Positions 17,514 through 26,767 of a stretch of 64,000 nucleotides of DNA are shown in pieces. Made by a program: the position numbers and the translations under genes. The DNA is from an uncultured Ruminococcus sp. (GTDB taxonomy: Bacteria > Bacillota > Clostridia > Lachnospirales > Lachnospiraceae). The DNA is taken from contig UQVC01000005.1 of NCBI GenBank assembly GCA_900544395.1, positions 1 through 64,000 on the forward strand, written 5' to 3'. The notes beneath the pieces are model-generated. The model searched no databases. It was given only the letters and a program-made list of their open reading frames with translations, and was not told where the DNA came from. Position 1 is the stretch's first letter. The number at the start of each line of letters is the position of its first letter.

Positions 17514-19018
17514 AAAGAGCAAAACAGGAAATCAAAGATTCCATCGAAGCATATTTGATGAAAGATGAATTTGGAGAGTATCGGATCCCGGCGATCCGGC
17601 AGAGACCGATCTTTCTGGTGGGACCGCCGGGAATCGGTAAAACACAGATTATGGAGCAGATCGCAAAGGAGTGTCACATCGGTCTGGTGGCATATACGAT
17701 CACCCATCATACCAGACAAAGTGCGGTGGGACTTCCGTTTATCCAGGAGAAGGAATATGGAGGAACTACGGTGTCAGTGACAGAATATACCATGAGTGAG
17801 ATCATTGCATCTGTGTACGACAAAATGGAAAAAACCGGAATCCGGGAAGGAATTTTATTTCTGGACGAGATCAACTGTGTATCCGAGACATTGGCTCCTA
17901 CGATGCTGCAGTTTTTACAGGGCAAGACCTTTGGAAATCAGAAGGTGCCGGAAGGCTGGGTCATTGTGACCGCCGGAAATCCACCGGAATACAACAAATC
18001 GGTGCGGGAGTTTGACGTGGTGACACTGGATCGGATCAAGCGGATCGATGTGGAAGAGAATTTTGAAGTATGGAAAGAATATGCGTATCGTCAGGGAATC
18101 CATCCTGCAGTGATCTCTTATCTTGAGATCCGCCGGAAGAATTTTTACCGCATTGAAAACACGGTAGATGGGAAAGTATTTGCCACGGCAAGAGGATGGG
18201 AGGACTTGTCTCAGCTGATCCAGGTGTATGAGATGCTAGGAAAGACGGTGGATCGGGATGTGGTCAGCCAGTATATCCAGCATCAGATGATCGCAAAAGA
18301 TTTTGCCAATTATCTGGCCCTTTATTATAAGTATAAACAGGATTATGCCGTAGAAGATCTGATCCGTGGAAGCTGGAATCCGGCTCTGCTCCAGAAGATC
18401 AAAACTGCGCCGCTGGATGAGCATTTGAATATGGTGGGACTTCTGAGCGGCCGTCTGGGAGAAGACTTTGCAGAATGTTACCGGATGGATGCAGTGGTAA
18501 CCAGAATTTATGATTATATGTTGTTATATCGAGAACATCAGGAAGAATGGATGCTGAAAGACGTGCTTCAGAACGTGGCATGTGATCTGGAAGCAGGGAA
18601 AAAGGCAGAACAGCTGACCCGTGCAGAAGAAAAGATCTTGCAGAAGGTAGAGGCATTTTTTGAGAATGTCAGAGTCCGTCTGGACGAAACCTCTTCTTTA
18701 AAAGCAGAGATATATGAAGCAGTGAAAGTGCAGTTTGAAGCAGAGGCAGAGCAGTTGGAAGGGAAGATAGAAGAAACTTCCGAGATGCTTCAACATGTAT
18801 TTGATTTTCTGGAGGCGGCATTTGGTGAGAGCCAGGAAATGGTTGCTTTCATTACAGAATTAAATGCAAATTACTACAGTGTGTGGTTTATCAAGGAGAA
18901 TGGATCGGATTCTTATTACCGATATAATAAAGGACTTCTGTTTGAAGAACGACAGCAGAAGATCCTTGGTCAGATGGCAGAAGTGGAAGATCTTCTTTCC
19001 ACAGGAATCAAAGAATAA
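17504..19018 (+). CDS. MoxR-type AAA ATPase
   Basis: 504 residues. Walker A GPPGIGKTQ (about 40-48), Walker B ILFLDEINCV, sensor motif VTAGNPPEYN and an arginine-finger region give a complete AAA+ module of the MoxR group; the C-terminal 250 residues are helical with a coiled coil. Start at ATG 17504 because GGAGGAGA lies just upstream and it overlaps the VWA gene end. It should hydrolyse ATP to remodel a client together with the VWA protein, and the LRR protein encoded first may supply specificity. Confidence 0.92.
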   Translation: MDIKRAKQEIKDSIEAYLMKDEFGEYRIPAIRQRPIFLVGPPGIGKTQIMEQIAKECHIGLVAYTITHHTRQSAVGLPFIQEKEYGGTTVSVTEYTMSEIIASVYDKMEKTGIREGILFLDEINCVSETLAPTMLQFLQGKTFGNQKVPEGWVIVTAGNPPEYNKSVREFDVVTLDRIKRIDVEENFEVWKEYAYRQGIHPAVISYLEIRRKNFYRIENTVDGKVFATARGWEDLSQLIQVYEMLGKTVDRDVVSQYIQHQMIAKDFANYLALYYKYKQDYAVEDLIRGSWNPALLQKIKTAPLDEHLNMVGLLSGRLGEDFAECYRMDAVVTRIYDYMLLYREHQEEWMLKDVLQNVACDLEAGKKAEQLTRAEEKILQKVEAFFENVRVRLDETSSLKAEIYEAVKVQFEAEAEQLEGKIEETSEMLQHVFDFLEAAFGESQEMVAFITELNANYYSVWFIKENGSDSYYRYNKGLLFEERQQKILGQMAEVEDLLSTGIKE

Positions 19019-19042
19019 AAAGAAAGATACAGGAGCAGCAGT

Positions 19043-19933
19043 ATGATAAGAGTAATTGCAAGTGACATGGATGGAACTCTTCTGGGAAATGATCATAAGA
19101 TCGCGCCGGAGACACTTTCCGCGATCCGGGAAGCGCAAAGTGCCGGAATCCGTTTTATGATTGCTACCGGACGGAATTTCACAGGAGCTATGGAAGAATT
19201 GAAAGATACGGATCTGGTTTGTGATTATATCGTGGGGAGCGGGGCAGAAGTCAGAGATCCCCAGCAGAAGATCGTAGTTACAGCACCGTTGAATATTGCC
19301 GTGTGTGAAGGGATTTATCGGGTATTACAGGACTTTCCGATTTCGATCATATTTAGCTCCGGGCATTACGACTACCGGATTGGAACAAAGGAAGAGATTG
19401 AGGCAAGTTATTTGAAACAGATCCGGCTGTTTCATCAGGATACCGGGCAGGCGGCAGGAGAGGAAGAAATTTTGAATTCCGCTTTGTATCGGAGAATTGT
19501 AGGGAATACGAAGATCATTTCCGATTTTGAAGAGCTGAGAAATACACAGGTACCGATTTACAAGGTTTTCCTGTATTCGGATGATCTGGAGATGCTGGAT
19601 GAGATCAGCAGAAAGCTGTCGGAAAATGAAAAAATCGCAGTTGCTTCGTCTTTTCGGACGAATCTGGAGATTACCGCAGTGGAAGCGCAAAAAGGCCCGG
19701 TTTTGAAACAATATATTGAATCCCTTGGATATTCCATGGAAGAAGTGATGGTTCTGGGAGACAGTCTCAATGATTACTCCATGCTTTCTATGGATTTCGG
19801 AGCGACAGTTGCCATGGAAAATGCAGTTCCAGAAATTCAGAAAGTTGCGAAATACATTACAAAATCAAATGAAGAGTTCGGGGTTGCCCATGCAATCCGA
19901 AAAGTCCTTTCTGTACAGAAAAAGGTCGGATAA
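19043..19933 (+). CDS. Cof-type HAD phosphatase
   Basis: 296 residues. Motif I DMDGTLLGND, motif II (IATGR), Lys in the motif III region, and motif IV GDSLNDYSML with a C2 cap between about 85 and 190 place it in the Cof/YbiV sugar- or nucleotide-phosphatase group of the HAD superfamily. Substrate cannot be told from sequence. It lies 24 bases after the MoxR-type gene and may be read through from it. Confidence 0.92.
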   Translation: MIRVIASDMDGTLLGNDHKIAPETLSAIREAQSAGIRFMIATGRNFTGAMEELKDTDLVCDYIVGSGAEVRDPQQKIVVTAPLNIAVCEGIYRVLQDFPISIIFSSGHYDYRIGTKEEIEASYLKQIRLFHQDTGQAAGEEEILNSALYRRIVGNTKIISDFEELRNTQVPIYKVFLYSDDLEMLDEISRKLSENEKIAVASSFRTNLEITAVEAQKGPVLKQYIESLGYSMEEVMVLGDSLNDYSMLSMDFGATVAMENAVPEIQKVAKYITKSNEEFGVAHAIRKVLSVQKKVG

Positions 19934-19999
19934 GTTTCTTTTTTTCTGTCAGCACTTGTGCTAAAATGGGAAAAGAAGAAATCGAAAGGGGAATTGGAA

Positions 20000-20635
20000 A
20001 TGGATGTCAGAACAATGCGGAATCATGTACTGGGAATGAAAGTGGTCAAGTCACTGGAAAGCCGCAATATGGAAGCATATTTTGTGGAGACGAAGGAAGA
20101 AGCAGTCAAAAAGGCGCTGGAATTGATGCCACAAGGAAGTTCCATCAGCTGGGGCGGAACGATGAGTGTGACAGAAGTTGGATTGATGGAGGCCATTCGG
20201 CAGGGAGAGTATGTCTTGTATGACCGGGATCAGGCAGAGACGCCCGAGGAACGGGAAGAGATGATGCGGAGAGCTTTTTTTGCTGATTTTTATCTCGGAA
20301 GCACCAATGCGATGAGTGAAGACGGGGTTTTGGTTAATATTGACGGCAATGCCAACCGGGTTGCAGCGTACGCCTATGGTCCGAAGAATGTCCTTCTGAT
20401 CGTGGGGATGAATAAGGTGGTAAAAACGGCAGAAGATGCCGTGCAGCGTGCCAGAAACGAAGCGGCTCCGATCAATGCGCAGCGGTTTCAGAAAGAGACA
20501 CCGTGTGTGGAGAGAGGCACTTGTTTTGACTGTAAAAAACCAGGGTGCATCTGTTCCCAGATTTTGGTGACAAGATTCAGTCAGACCCCAAAGCGGATCA
20601 AAGTGATCCTGGTCAATGAATCTCTGGGATTTTAA
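20000..20635 (+). CDS. LUD domain protein (LutC-like)
   Basis: 211 residues from ATG 20000, chosen for AAAGGGGA eight bases upstream; the frame extends to 19958. The LUD domain shows SISWGGTMSVTEVGL, the acidic tract with EEREEMMRR, and NIDGNANRVAA. The tail contains a Cys-rich patch (CVERGTCFDCKKPGCIC) that may bind a metal. LutC/YkgG relatives take part in lactate oxidation; stand-alone clostridial members are uncharacterised. Confidence 0.88.
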   Translation: MDVRTMRNHVLGMKVVKSLESRNMEAYFVETKEEAVKKALELMPQGSSISWGGTMSVTEVGLMEAIRQGEYVLYDRDQAETPEEREEMMRRAFFADFYLGSTNAMSEDGVLVNIDGNANRVAAYAYGPKNVLLIVGMNKVVKTAEDAVQRARNEAAPINAQRFQKETPCVERGTCFDCKKPGCICSQILVTRFSQTPKRIKVILVNESLGF

Positions 20636-20663
20636 AATAGAATAAAAGGTGGAAGTAATTTTG

Positions 20664-21452
20664 ATGAAAGAGAACAAGCAAAAGAAAAGAAAACAGAAAA
20701 AAGGGTGGGATCCCCTGTCTCTGACGGTTCTGCTGGTGGCGCTGTGTGTGTTCATCTTTTCTGCATATCAGCTGGTAATGATGATCATTCCATATTATGC
20801 AGGCGGTGAGGAGTATGACAAGGTCAAGAACCTTGCAATCGTCAGCGATAAGATCGGAGAAGGAATTGAAGAAGCACCGAAGTTTCAGATAGATTTTGAC
20901 AAACTGCTGCAGGAGAATCCGGACACGGTGGCGTGGCTTCGGTTTGATCAGCCTTCGATCATCAGTTATCCGGTCGTTAAGAGTGCGGATAACAACGAAT
21001 ATCTGACCAAAACATTTACCGCAAATGACAACAAGCTGGGAACGATTTTTATGGATATGCGCAATCAGAATGATTTCAGTGACCGGAATACGTTTATTTA
21101 CGGACATAATATGAAGGTAGGAGGCGAGATGTTCTCTCAGTTGAACGAATATGCAAATGAAGAGTTCTACAAGCAGCATCCATATTTTTATATTTACACG
21201 CCAGATGGAAGGACGCTGGTTTATGAAGTATTTTCAGCGAGAGTGGTGAAGGATTCCGCGGAAGTTTATAATCTGAATATTACGACAGATGAAGAGTTTG
21301 AAGCATATCTTGCAGATTGTAAGAGCACTTCAAATTATGTGACATCTCCGGGAGTGGATAAAGATTCCAAGATCGTAAGTCTTTCCACCTGTACGAATGT
21401 CAACGATGATGAACGATTCCTGGTACAGGGTGTTTTGATTCGAGAAGAATAA
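20664..21452 (+). CDS. Class B sortase
   Basis: 262 residues. A basic N-terminus and one membrane helix (about 18-40) are followed by a sortase fold with catalytic His in IYGHNMKVGG, Cys in SLSTCTN and Arg in DDERFLVQ. Class B sortases attach proteins bearing NPxTN-like signals to peptidoglycan. No protein in this window carries such a signal. ATG 20664 is used; a TTG at 20661 and GTG at 20649 are in frame, and the AAGGTGG site is 11 bases upstream of the ATG. Confidence 0.92.
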   Translation: MKENKQKKRKQKKGWDPLSLTVLLVALCVFIFSAYQLVMMIIPYYAGGEEYDKVKNLAIVSDKIGEGIEEAPKFQIDFDKLLQENPDTVAWLRFDQPSIISYPVVKSADNNEYLTKTFTANDNKLGTIFMDMRNQNDFSDRNTFIYGHNMKVGGEMFSQLNEYANEEFYKQHPYFYIYTPDGRTLVYEVFSARVVKDSAEVYNLNITTDEEFEAYLADCKSTSNYVTSPGVDKDSKIVSLSTCTNVNDDERFLVQGVLIREE

Positions 21453-21470
21453 AAGAAAAGGAGGCCTGGC

Positions 21471-21659
21471 ATGGCAGACAGATTTGAGGTAGGGGATGTG
21501 ATCCGGATGAAAAAGCCTCACCCGTGCGGGAGTTCAGAATGGGAAGTGCTGCGTGTGGGAGCGGATTTCCGGCTCAAATGTCAGGGATGTGGACATCAGA
21601 TTATGGTGGCGCGAAGACTGGTAGAAAAGAATACAAAAGAAATTAAGAAAAAGGCTTGA
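21471..21659 (+). CDS. DUF951 family protein
   Basis: 62 residues. The pattern DVIRMKKPHPCGSSEWEVLR then CQGCGHQIMVAR, with Cys in HPCG and a CxGC pair, is the DUF951 family, conserved in Firmicutes directly upstream of rpsF. Function unknown; the cysteines suggest a zinc site. AAAGGAGG lies upstream of ATG. The rpsF promoter begins inside its last codons. Confidence 0.9.
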   Translation: MADRFEVGDVIRMKKPHPCGSSEWEVLRVGADFRLKCQGCGHQIMVARRLVEKNTKEIKKKA

Positions 21660-21684
21660 AACAAGTAAATTCTTGTGGTAGAAT
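21656..21684 (+). promoter_or_regulatory. rpsF operon promoter
   Basis: TTGAAA (21656-21661), 17 bases, TAGAAT (21679-21684), overlapping the stop of the DUF951 gene and leaving a leader of about 90 bases. Confidence 0.8.
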
Positions 21685-21689
21685 AAGAA

Positions 21690-21778
21690 ACTGTGACGTA
21701 CTGCTGAATTATCAGCGGACACAATTTTCCTTGTTCCCGGAAGAGCCGGGGGCCAGAGACCATAAGGAGGTGCAGAAC
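21690..21778 (+). ncRNA. Candidate S6:S18 autoregulatory leader
   Basis: The rpsF leader folds a short GC stem (CCCGG at about 21736-21740 with CCGGG at 21746-21750) next to the AAGGAGG site. An S6:S18-binding leader is known ahead of rpsF in many bacteria; placement fits, but I have not matched the conserved CCG bulge with certainty. Confidence 0.35.
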
Positions 21779-22066
21779 ATGAACAAGTATGAGTTAGCTG
21801 TTGTTGTCAGCGCAAAAATCGAAGACGATGCCAGAGCTGCTGTGATCGAGAAAGTGAAAGAACTGATTACACGTTTCGGTGGCAACGTAACTGACGTTGA
21901 TGAATGGGGTAAGAGAAGATTCGCTTACGAAATTCAGAAAATGAAAGAAGGATTTTACTACTTCGTACACTTCGAGTCTGAAGCAAACGTTCCTGCAGAA
22001 GTGGAACAGCGTATCCGCATCATGGACAACGTGCTCAGATATTTATGCGTAAGACAGGAAGCATAG
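21779..22066 (+). CDS. rpsF: 30S ribosomal protein S6
   Basis: 95 residues, standard length for S6: MNKYELAVVVSAKIEDD, GGNVTDVDEWGKRRFAYEI and the C-terminal RIMDNVLRYLCVR. It binds the platform of the small subunit with S18. ATG 21779 has TAAGGAGG ten bases upstream; the longer frame from 21656 is only its leader. First gene of rpsF-ssb-rpsR. Confidence 0.97.
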   Translation: MNKYELAVVVSAKIEDDARAAVIEKVKELITRFGGNVTDVDEWGKRRFAYEIQKMKEGFYYFVHFESEANVPAEVEQRIRIMDNVLRYLCVRQEA

Positions 22067-22081
22067 AGAAGAGAGGTATAT

Positions 22082-22528
22082 ATGAATAAAGTGGTTTTGA
22101 TGGGTCGCTTGACAAGAGACCCGGAAGTTAGATACTCACAAGGTGACAGTGCAACTGCAGTTGCAAGATATACAGTAGCAGTAGACCGCAGATTCAAGAG
22201 AGACGGAGAACCGACCGCAGATTTTATTCCGTGTGTCGTATTCGGACGCTCTGCTGAGTTCGCTGAGAAGTATTTCCGTCAGGGGATGCGGGTTTCTATC
22301 TCTGGAAGAATCCAGACAGGAAGCTATACGAACAAAGACGGCATGAAGGTCTACACAACAGAAGTTATTGTAGAAGAGCAGGAATTTGCGGAGAGCAGAG
22401 CTGAGAGCGAAGCCAACAGAAATGCATTCCATTCTTCACCGGCACCTTCACCGGCACCAAGTATTGATGCTGGAGACGGCTTCATGAATATTCCGGATGG
22501 AATTGATGAAGAATTACCGTTTAACTAA
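22082..22528 (+). CDS. ssb: Single-stranded DNA-binding protein
   Basis: 148 residues. The OB fold runs from MNKVVLMGRLTRDPEVRY to about residue 105; a Pro/Ser/Ala-rich linker (SSPAPSPAPS) leads to the acidic tip DEELPFN that recruits replication and repair proteins. Sits between rpsF and rpsR as in most Firmicutes. Confidence 0.97.
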   Translation: MNKVVLMGRLTRDPEVRYSQGDSATAVARYTVAVDRRFKRDGEPTADFIPCVVFGRSAEFAEKYFRQGMRVSISGRIQTGSYTNKDGMKVYTTEVIVEEQEFAESRAESEANRNAFHSSPAPSPAPSIDAGDGFMNIPDGIDEELPFN

Positions 22529-22567
22529 CTTCAAAAGCCAGAGTTATCAAAATAGGAGGTAATGGAG

Positions 22568-22834
22568 ATGGCTTACGAAAAAGGTAGCAGACCAGAAGGC
22601 GGCTTCAAAAAGAGAGGCCCGGCACGCAGAAGAAAAAAAGTTTGCGTATTCTGTGGAAAAGAGAATAACGAAATCGATTATAAAGATGTTGCAAAACTGA
22701 AAAAGTATGTTTCTGAAAGAGGAAAAATTCTTCCTAGAAGAATTACAGGAAACTGTGCAAAACATCAGAGAGCCCTTACAGTAGCAATCAAGAGAGCAAG
22801 ACATATTGCTTTGATGCCATACGTACAGGACTAA
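22568..22834 (+). CDS. rpsR: 30S ribosomal protein S18, zinc-ribbon form
   Basis: 88 residues: ARRRKKVCVFCGKEN, LKKYVSERGKILPRRITG and NCAKHQRALTVAIKRARHIALMPY. The cysteines CVFC, NC and the adjacent histidine form the zinc-binding (C+) version. Start ATG 22568 is chosen because AGGAGG ends eight bases upstream; the in-frame ATG at 22562 is too close. S18 partners S6 encoded two genes earlier. Confidence 0.97.
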   Translation: MAYEKGSRPEGGFKKRGPARRRKKVCVFCGKENNEIDYKDVAKLKKYVSERGKILPRRITGNCAKHQRALTVAIKRARHIALMPYVQD

Positions 22835-22851
22835 TCGTTTGATCAGAACAC

Positions 22852-22890
22852 AAAACTCCGGCTTGTCCATGACAGGTACGGAGTTTTTTC
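22852..22890 (+). terminator. Terminator of rpsF-ssb-rpsR
   Basis: AAAACTCCG (22852-22860) pairs with CGGAGTTTT (22879-22887), with additional pairing inside, then a T run. Confidence 0.9.
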
Positions 22891-22912
22891 TGTTGTTTTT
22901 AAAAACAAATGA

Positions 22913-22940
22913 TTGATATCTGTTGAAAATAGCGTATACT
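22913..22940 (+). promoter_or_regulatory. Promoter of UPF0251 gene
   Basis: TTGATA (22913-22918), 16 bases, TATACT (22935-22940), 37 bases before the start codon. Confidence 0.65.
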
Positions 22941-22976
22941 GGAAGCAAAACGATTGATAAGAAGAGAGGGCAGAAC

Positions 22977-23339
22977 ATGGCAAGACCACAGAAATGCAGA
23001 TGTATTTGTGAGAAACCGAAGGTGACGGGATTTATCCCGCAGGGATATCAGGATGTCTCCAAGGTGAATCTAACGTATGATGAATATGAAGTGATCCGCC
23101 TTTTGGATTATGTGGAGATGACCCAGGAAGAATGTGCGGTGAAGATGGAAGTATCCAGGCCGACTGTGACCAGAATCTATAATGAAGCGCGCAAAAAAGT
23201 GGCGGATGCACTTGTGAATGGCAGACAGATCACGATCGGCGGGGGAGATGTGACCGTGTGTGAGAAAATACGGCCGGAGTGCGATCATATCAAGCATTGC
23301 TGTCACAGACGCAAAACGCTCTCTGAAATCGGTCAGTAA
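22977..23339 (+). CDS. UPF0251 (DUF134) DNA-binding protein
   Basis: 120 residues. MARPQKCRCICEKPKVTGFIPQG starts a typical UPF0251 protein; a sigma-70 region 4-like helix-turn-helix follows (MTQEECAVKMEVSRPTVTRIYNEARKKVADAL), and the tail has a Cys/His-rich patch (CDHIKHCCHRR). Members are predicted regulators, often near redox or metal genes. ATG 22977 is preceded by AGAGGG; the frame from 22923 is leader. Confidence 0.9.
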   Translation: MARPQKCRCICEKPKVTGFIPQGYQDVSKVNLTYDEYEVIRLLDYVEMTQEECAVKMEVSRPTVTRIYNEARKKVADALVNGRQITIGGGDVTVCEKIRPECDHIKHCCHRRKTLSEIGQ

Positions 23340-23425
23340 AAAAGAATGGAACAGACAGAGCATCTGTGTTAGAATGATGAAATCATGGAAAGAATTTAAA
23401 TGGAGGCAGAAAGAGCAGGAAAATT

Positions 23426-24628
23426 ATGGATTTAAACAAAGAAAATTTAAAAAAGATACGCGGACTGATCGTATTTACAGTAATTCTTTTAATTGCATTG
23501 TGGAATTATCAGTTGATCCTGGGTGCGGTCAGCCGTTGTCTGGGAATTGTGTTTCCGTTTCTTCTGGGAGGCGCGATCGCATTCGGTGTGAATGTCCCGA
23601 TGAGTTTTTTTGAAGAGAAGCTGTTCCAGAACCAGGTGATGAAGAAGAAAAAGCTGGCACAGAAGCTGGCCCGGCCGGCAAGTCTGGTGATCACTCTGAT
23701 TGCAGTTTTGGGCGTGATCAGTCTGGTGATCTTCGGAGTGCTTCCGAAATTAGGAGATACTTTTCTGGCATTGGGAAAAAGCATACAGGATTTTATGCCG
23801 AAGGTGCAGGTATGGGCAGAAGAGATCTTCCATAACAATAAAGAAATCCTGGAGTGGATGGATGATCTGACGCTAGACTGGGATAAGATCTTAAATGAAG
23901 TGGTAAGATTTTTCACCAGCGGAGCCAGCAGCGTACTTGGCTCTACAATTGTCGTAGCCAGACGGATCGCAAGTGGAATCACTACATTTGTGATCGCGTT
24001 TGTATTCTCATGCTATATTTTGCTTCAGAAAGAAAAACTGAATATCCAGATCCGAAAAGTGATGTATGCCTATATGAAAGAAGAACGCGTGAAAAAAGTT
24101 CTGGATGTGTGTACTTTGAGTTACCGGACGTTTTCGAATTTTTTGACAGGTCAGTGCCTGGAGGCAGTGATCCTGGGAACCATGTTTGTAATCTGCATGG
24201 GAATTTTGCAGATGCCATACGCTCTGCTGATCGGAGTGCTGATCGCATTTACAGCGCTGATCCCGATTTTCGGAGCATTTATCGGCTGTGTAGTTGGAGC
24301 ATTTTTGATTTTGACGGTGGCTCCGATGAAAGCTTTGATTTTTGTGATCATGTTCCTGGTTCTCCAGCAGATCGAAGGCAATTTGATTTATCCAAGAGTG
24401 GTAGGAAGTTCAGTTGGACTTCCATCAATCTGGGTGCTTGCGGCAGTCAGTATTGGAGCCAGTTTGATGGGAATCGTGGGTATGCTGATCTTCATCCCAA
24501 TCGTTTCGGTATTGTATGCCCTGCTTCGGGGAAATGTGTATGAACATCTGGAACAAAAAGGGATTGCAGTGGACCGGGAATCCGGGGAGTTGCAAAGAGC
24601 CGGTGAAACAAAACAGGAAGAAGGCTGA
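23426..24628 (+). CDS. AI-2E family transporter (PerM-like)
   Basis: 400 residues with about eight membrane helices and the family features GVNVPMSFFEEKLF near the first pair, a long extracellular loop (about 110-170), and the C-terminal signature QQIEGNLIYPRVVGSSVGLP. Family members have been linked to autoinducer-2, ion or solute export; the substrate here is unknown. A weak TAGAAT box (23370-23375) lies upstream. Confidence 0.9.
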   Translation: MDLNKENLKKIRGLIVFTVILLIALWNYQLILGAVSRCLGIVFPFLLGGAIAFGVNVPMSFFEEKLFQNQVMKKKKLAQKLARPASLVITLIAVLGVISLVIFGVLPKLGDTFLALGKSIQDFMPKVQVWAEEIFHNNKEILEWMDDLTLDWDKILNEVVRFFTSGASSVLGSTIVVARRIASGITTFVIAFVFSCYILLQKEKLNIQIRKVMYAYMKEERVKKVLDVCTLSYRTFSNFLTGQCLEAVILGTMFVICMGILQMPYALLIGVLIAFTALIPIFGAFIGCVVGAFLILTVAPMKALIFVIMFLVLQQIEGNLIYPRVVGSSVGLPSIWVLAAVSIGASLMGIVGMLIFIPIVSVLYALLRGNVYEHLEQKGIAVDRESGELQRAGETKQEEG

Positions 24629-24653
24629 CAGATGGGAGAAAAAATGGTATACT
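24625..24653 (+). promoter_or_regulatory. Promoter of gdpP-rplI-dnaB operon
   Basis: CTGACA (24625-24630), 17 bases, TATACT (24648-24653), overlapping the end of the transporter gene. Confidence 0.75.
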
Positions 24654-24725
24654 AAAACTGAGTTTGTGAAAAACAGTACCTGGGGAGGCTGCACGAACGG
24701 AAAGTATGGATAGAGGATTAAAATC

Positions 24726-26765
24726 ATGAAGAAAAAAAATATGCGCTTAAAGGGACAGCTGAGAATGTACATGCAGTGGCCGCTCATTATGACAGTATTA
24801 CTGCTGGCGATGAATATCTGGATGTATATGACAGACCGGAAAGCGGGATTCACGATGACAGTTTTTGTCGGGATTTATGTAGTGATCGTTGGGATCTTAT
24901 ATTTTTACAATCGGTCCCTGATCCTGGCAGATCTGATCCAGTTCTCCACACAATATAAGGGAATCCAGAATACGCTGTTAAAAGAGTTGACGGTTCCTTA
25001 TGCCATTGTACTGGAAGACGGACATATTCTCTGGAAAAATGATCGTTTTGCAGAGATTACAGACGCAAGAGAAAAGTATCTGCAGAAAATGATCCCACAG
25101 TTGAACCGGGGGAATTTTCCAAAAGAAGACGAGACAAGAAAAGAGCTGGAAGTTACTTATAAAGAGCGGGATTATCAGGTAGAGCTGCGCAGGATTTCCC
25201 TGGAGGGCTTTAGCGAAAGCGAGCCGATGCTGCAGATCCCGAAAGAAAAAGAATATTTCATTGCCGTTTATATGCGGGATGTGACCGAATTAAATTCTTA
25301 TATCCGAGAGAATGAGGATCAGAGACTGATCGCAGGACTGATCTATATTGATAATTACGATGAAGTGATGGAGAGTGTCGAAGAAGTACGTCAGTCACTT
25401 CTGGTAGCTTTGATCGACCGTAAGATCAACAAGTACATCAATGATGTAGACGGTATTGTGAAAAAGCTGGAAAATGATAAATATTTCTTTGTTGTCAAAA
25501 AAGAGGGATATCGTAAGTTTGAGGCAGATAAATTTTCTCTTTTGGAAGAAGTAAAACAGGTGAACATCGGAAATGCCCGCTCTGCAACATTGAGTATTGG
25601 ACTGGGATTGAATACAGCAACTTATGCCCTCAGTTATAATTACGCCCGCATGGCCATCGATCTCGCTCTTGCAAGAGGCGGAGATCAGGCGGTTATCAAA
25701 GATTGTCGGGGAATTACGTATTTTGGCGGAAAGAAAGAGCAGACCGCGAAAAATACCAGGGTAAAAGCCAGAGTTAAGGCAGAAGCGCTCCGGGAGTTTA
25801 TCGTGGCAAAAGATCAGGTCATTGTCATGGGACATAAGATTTCGGATCCGGATTCCTTCGGCGCCTGCATGGGAATCTACAGAGCAGCGGTGGCGCTGGA
25901 AAAGAAAGCTCATATTGTGATCAACGATGTCAGTACATCGATCCGGCCTCTGTATGATGAGATCGCACAGAGCAGTGTATATGGAAAAGATATTTTCCTG
26001 ACTTCTTCAGAAGCGATGGATTATATATCTGACAGTGCGATGGTGGTAGTAGTCGATACGAACAAGCCGCAGATGACGGAATGTCCGGAATTGCTGAAGC
26101 GTTCCAAGACGATCGCAGTGCTGGATCACCACAGACAGAGCAGTACTGTGATCGACAATGCGGTGTTGTCGTATATTGAACCGTATTCTTCTTCGACTTG
26201 TGAAATGGTCGCGGAAGTGCTGCAGTATATTGTGGATGATATCAAAGTTCCCTCCATTGAGGCCGACTGTCTGTACGCAGGGATCATGATCGATACAAGA
26301 AACTTTATGAACCGCACCGGCGTCCGTACCTTTGAGGCAGCGGCTTACCTGCGGCGCTGTGGCGCAGATATTACCCGTGTCAGAAAGATGTTCCGGGATG
26401 ACATGGAGTCTTATCGTGCCAAAGCAGAAGCTATGCGTCTGGCAGAGGTGTACCGGGAGCAGTATGCCATTGCACAGTGTCCGAGTGACATTGCGAGTCC
26501 TACCGTACTGGCGGCACAGGCGGCCAATGAACTGTTGGATATCAGCGGCATCAAGGCATCTTTTGTGCTGACCGTATATAATGGAAGGATTTTCCTGAGT
26601 GCACGTTCCATTGATGAAGTGAATGTGCAGATCATAGCAGAAAAGCTGGGCGGCGGTGGGCATATCAATTCTGCCGGGGCACAGTTTGAACATACCAATG
26701 TAGAAGAGGCGATCGCGGCCTTAAAAGCTACGATCGATCAGATGATAGAGGAAGGAGATATATAA
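24726..26765 (+). CDS. gdpP: Cyclic-di-AMP phosphodiesterase GdpP
   Basis: 679 residues in the GdpP order: two membrane helices (about 15-60), a PAS-like domain (about 80-170), a degenerate GGDEF domain (about 175-300), and a DHH-DHHA1 module (about 340-670) with DPDSFGA, VVVVDTNKP, LDHHRQS and the C-terminal GGGGHINSAGAQ. The DHH site uses manganese to hydrolyse c-di-AMP to pApA, which sets potassium and cell-wall homeostasis. It is two bases from rplI and forms a conserved operon with rplI and dnaB. Confidence 0.95.
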   Translation: MKKKNMRLKGQLRMYMQWPLIMTVLLLAMNIWMYMTDRKAGFTMTVFVGIYVVIVGILYFYNRSLILADLIQFSTQYKGIQNTLLKELTVPYAIVLEDGHILWKNDRFAEITDAREKYLQKMIPQLNRGNFPKEDETRKELEVTYKERDYQVELRRISLEGFSESEPMLQIPKEKEYFIAVYMRDVTELNSYIRENEDQRLIAGLIYIDNYDEVMESVEEVRQSLLVALIDRKINKYINDVDGIVKKLENDKYFFVVKKEGYRKFEADKFSLLEEVKQVNIGNARSATLSIGLGLNTATYALSYNYARMAIDLALARGGDQAVIKDCRGITYFGGKKEQTAKNTRVKARVKAEALREFIVAKDQVIVMGHKISDPDSFGACMGIYRAAVALEKKAHIVINDVSTSIRPLYDEIAQSSVYGKDIFLTSSEAMDYISDSAMVVVVDTNKPQMTECPELLKRSKTIAVLDHHRQSSTVIDNAVLSYIEPYSSSTCEMVAEVLQYIVDDIKVPSIEADCLYAGIMIDTRNFMNRTGVRTFEAAAYLRRCGADITRVRKMFRDDMESYRAKAEAMRLAEVYREQYAIAQCPSDIASPTVLAAQAANELLDISGIKASFVLTVYNGRIFLSARSIDEVNVQIIAEKLGGGGHINSAGAQFEHTNVEEAIAALKATIDQMIEEGDI

Positions 26766-26767
26766 CC

